Assembly (NCBI GenBank): GCA_030615305.1
Contig: JAUWZL010000044.1
Location: 1 to 5,731, forward strand
DNA: 5,731 bases
Source of the DNA: Dehalococcoidia bacterium
GTDB lineage: Bacteria > Chloroflexota > Dehalococcoidia > Dehalococcoidales > JAUWZL01
Direction of reading: 5' to 3'
The position numbers were made by a program, and so were the translations under genes. Shown piece after piece: positions 5,266 through 5,731 of the stretch. Position 1 is the stretch's first letter; each line of letters begins with the position of its first letter. A model generated the notes under the pieces. That model saw only the letters and a program-made list of their open reading frames with translations, searched no databases and was not told where the DNA came from.

Positions 5266-5731
5266 ATGAGAATAAAGGTTGTTCTCCACTACCTGGGACT
5301 GCTGATAACAATCATAGGCTTAACCATGCTCCTGCCCCTGGGCTGGAGCCTTTTTGCTAAGGGGCCCGATACCACAGCTTTCGCCATCTCCATGGGTATC
5401 AGCCTGGGCTCAGGTTTATTGCTCTGGCGCCTGATACCGTTGGGTGAGAGAAGGCTGAGCCGGCGAGAAGCCATCGCACTGGTTGCCGGGGGCTGGATAG
5501 CAGCCTCGCTCTTCGGCGCCCTGCCCTATCAACTTTCGGGGGCCCTGCCCAGCTTCCTGGATGCCTTCTTTGAGGCTATGTCTGGCTATACTACCACCGG
5601 GGCCACGGTATTCACCTCCATTGAAACCCAAGCCCAGGGTATCCTTTTGTGGCGTTCTCTTACCCAGTGGCTCGGCGGCATGGGCATAATTATGCTCTTT
5701 GTCGCCCTATTCCCGTTATTAGGCATCGGCG
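5266..5731 (+). CDS. trkH: Trk potassium channel subunit TrkH, 3' end missing
   Basis: This is the N-terminal third of the membrane K+ translocating subunit that partners TrkA. The frame is open for 155 codons to the window edge; full proteins are about 480 residues. Hydrophobic segments are visible at about 8-30, 38-58 and 70-88. They are followed by a pore helix and first selectivity-filter loop, MSGYTTTGATVF at 105-116, whose Gly112 is the filter glycine. The next stretch, WRSLTQWLGGMGIIML, is highly conserved in TrkH/KtrB and begins the next membrane helix. The ATG at 5266 lies 9 nt after the trkA stop with a weak AAGAAG (5255-5260) before it, suggesting coupled translation. TrkH rather than KtrB is preferred because the partner is a double-length TrkA and the N-terminal extension helices are present. 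Confidence 0.93.
   Translation, partial: MRIKVVLHYLGLLITIIGLTMLLPLGWSLFAKGPDTTAFAISMGISLGSGLLLWRLIPLGERRLSRREAIALVAGGWIAASLFGALPYQLSGALPSFLDAFFEAMSGYTTTGATVFTSIETQAQGILLWRSLTQWLGGMGIIMLFVALFPLLGIG

Noticed and set aside
4533..5289. Two overlapping minus-strand ORFs of about 160 codons opposite trkA
   Set aside because: TrkA is certain on the plus strand through this region; the opposite frames are Ser/Arg-rich shadow products without family features or ribosome sites.

Overview
The window is a stretch of bacterial chromosome, about half G+C, tightly packed, with no mobile elements, RNA genes or CRISPR. The gene set and the Gmk P-loop (GKDA instead of GKS/T) make me favour a member of the Chloroflexota, perhaps the Dehalococcoidia. 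That placement is inference from remembered family features, not a search. Three of the six main genes show non-ATG or overlapping starts: TTG for the DUF47 and CDF genes, and a gmk start inside remA.

Layout. (1) Positions 1-880, + strand: the 3' part of a remA/DUF370 gene overlapping a guanylate kinase gene (gmk). (2) Positions 886-2509, - strand: a two-gene unit of a PhoU-like DUF47 protein followed by a PiT-family phosphate permease. The two overlap by 8 bp, and the unit converges on gmk with only 5 bp between stop codons. (3) Positions 2510-2730: an AT-rich divergent control region with overlapping promoter-like sequences for both directions. (4) Positions 2731-3666, + strand: a CDF zinc-type exporter. 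(5) Positions 3667-3891: a leader with a very good sigma70-type promoter and short ORFs of doubtful status. (6) Positions 3892-5731, + strand: trkA, then the start of trkH, cut off by the window edge.

How they work together: after the housekeeping remA-gmk pair, the window is an ion-homeostasis cluster. Pit with DUF47 would import phosphate, in this family often as metal-phosphate complexes. The divergent CDF protein would export Zn2+ or similar ions. TrkA/TrkH would take up K+ under nucleotide control.

The proteins are ordinary family members. The less ordinary part is the RNA around their starts: the DUF47, pit and CDF starts each lie in or next to an inverted repeat that could hide the ribosome binding site, and two of them are crossed by a short upstream ORF. 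I do not see a clearly new multi-gene system.
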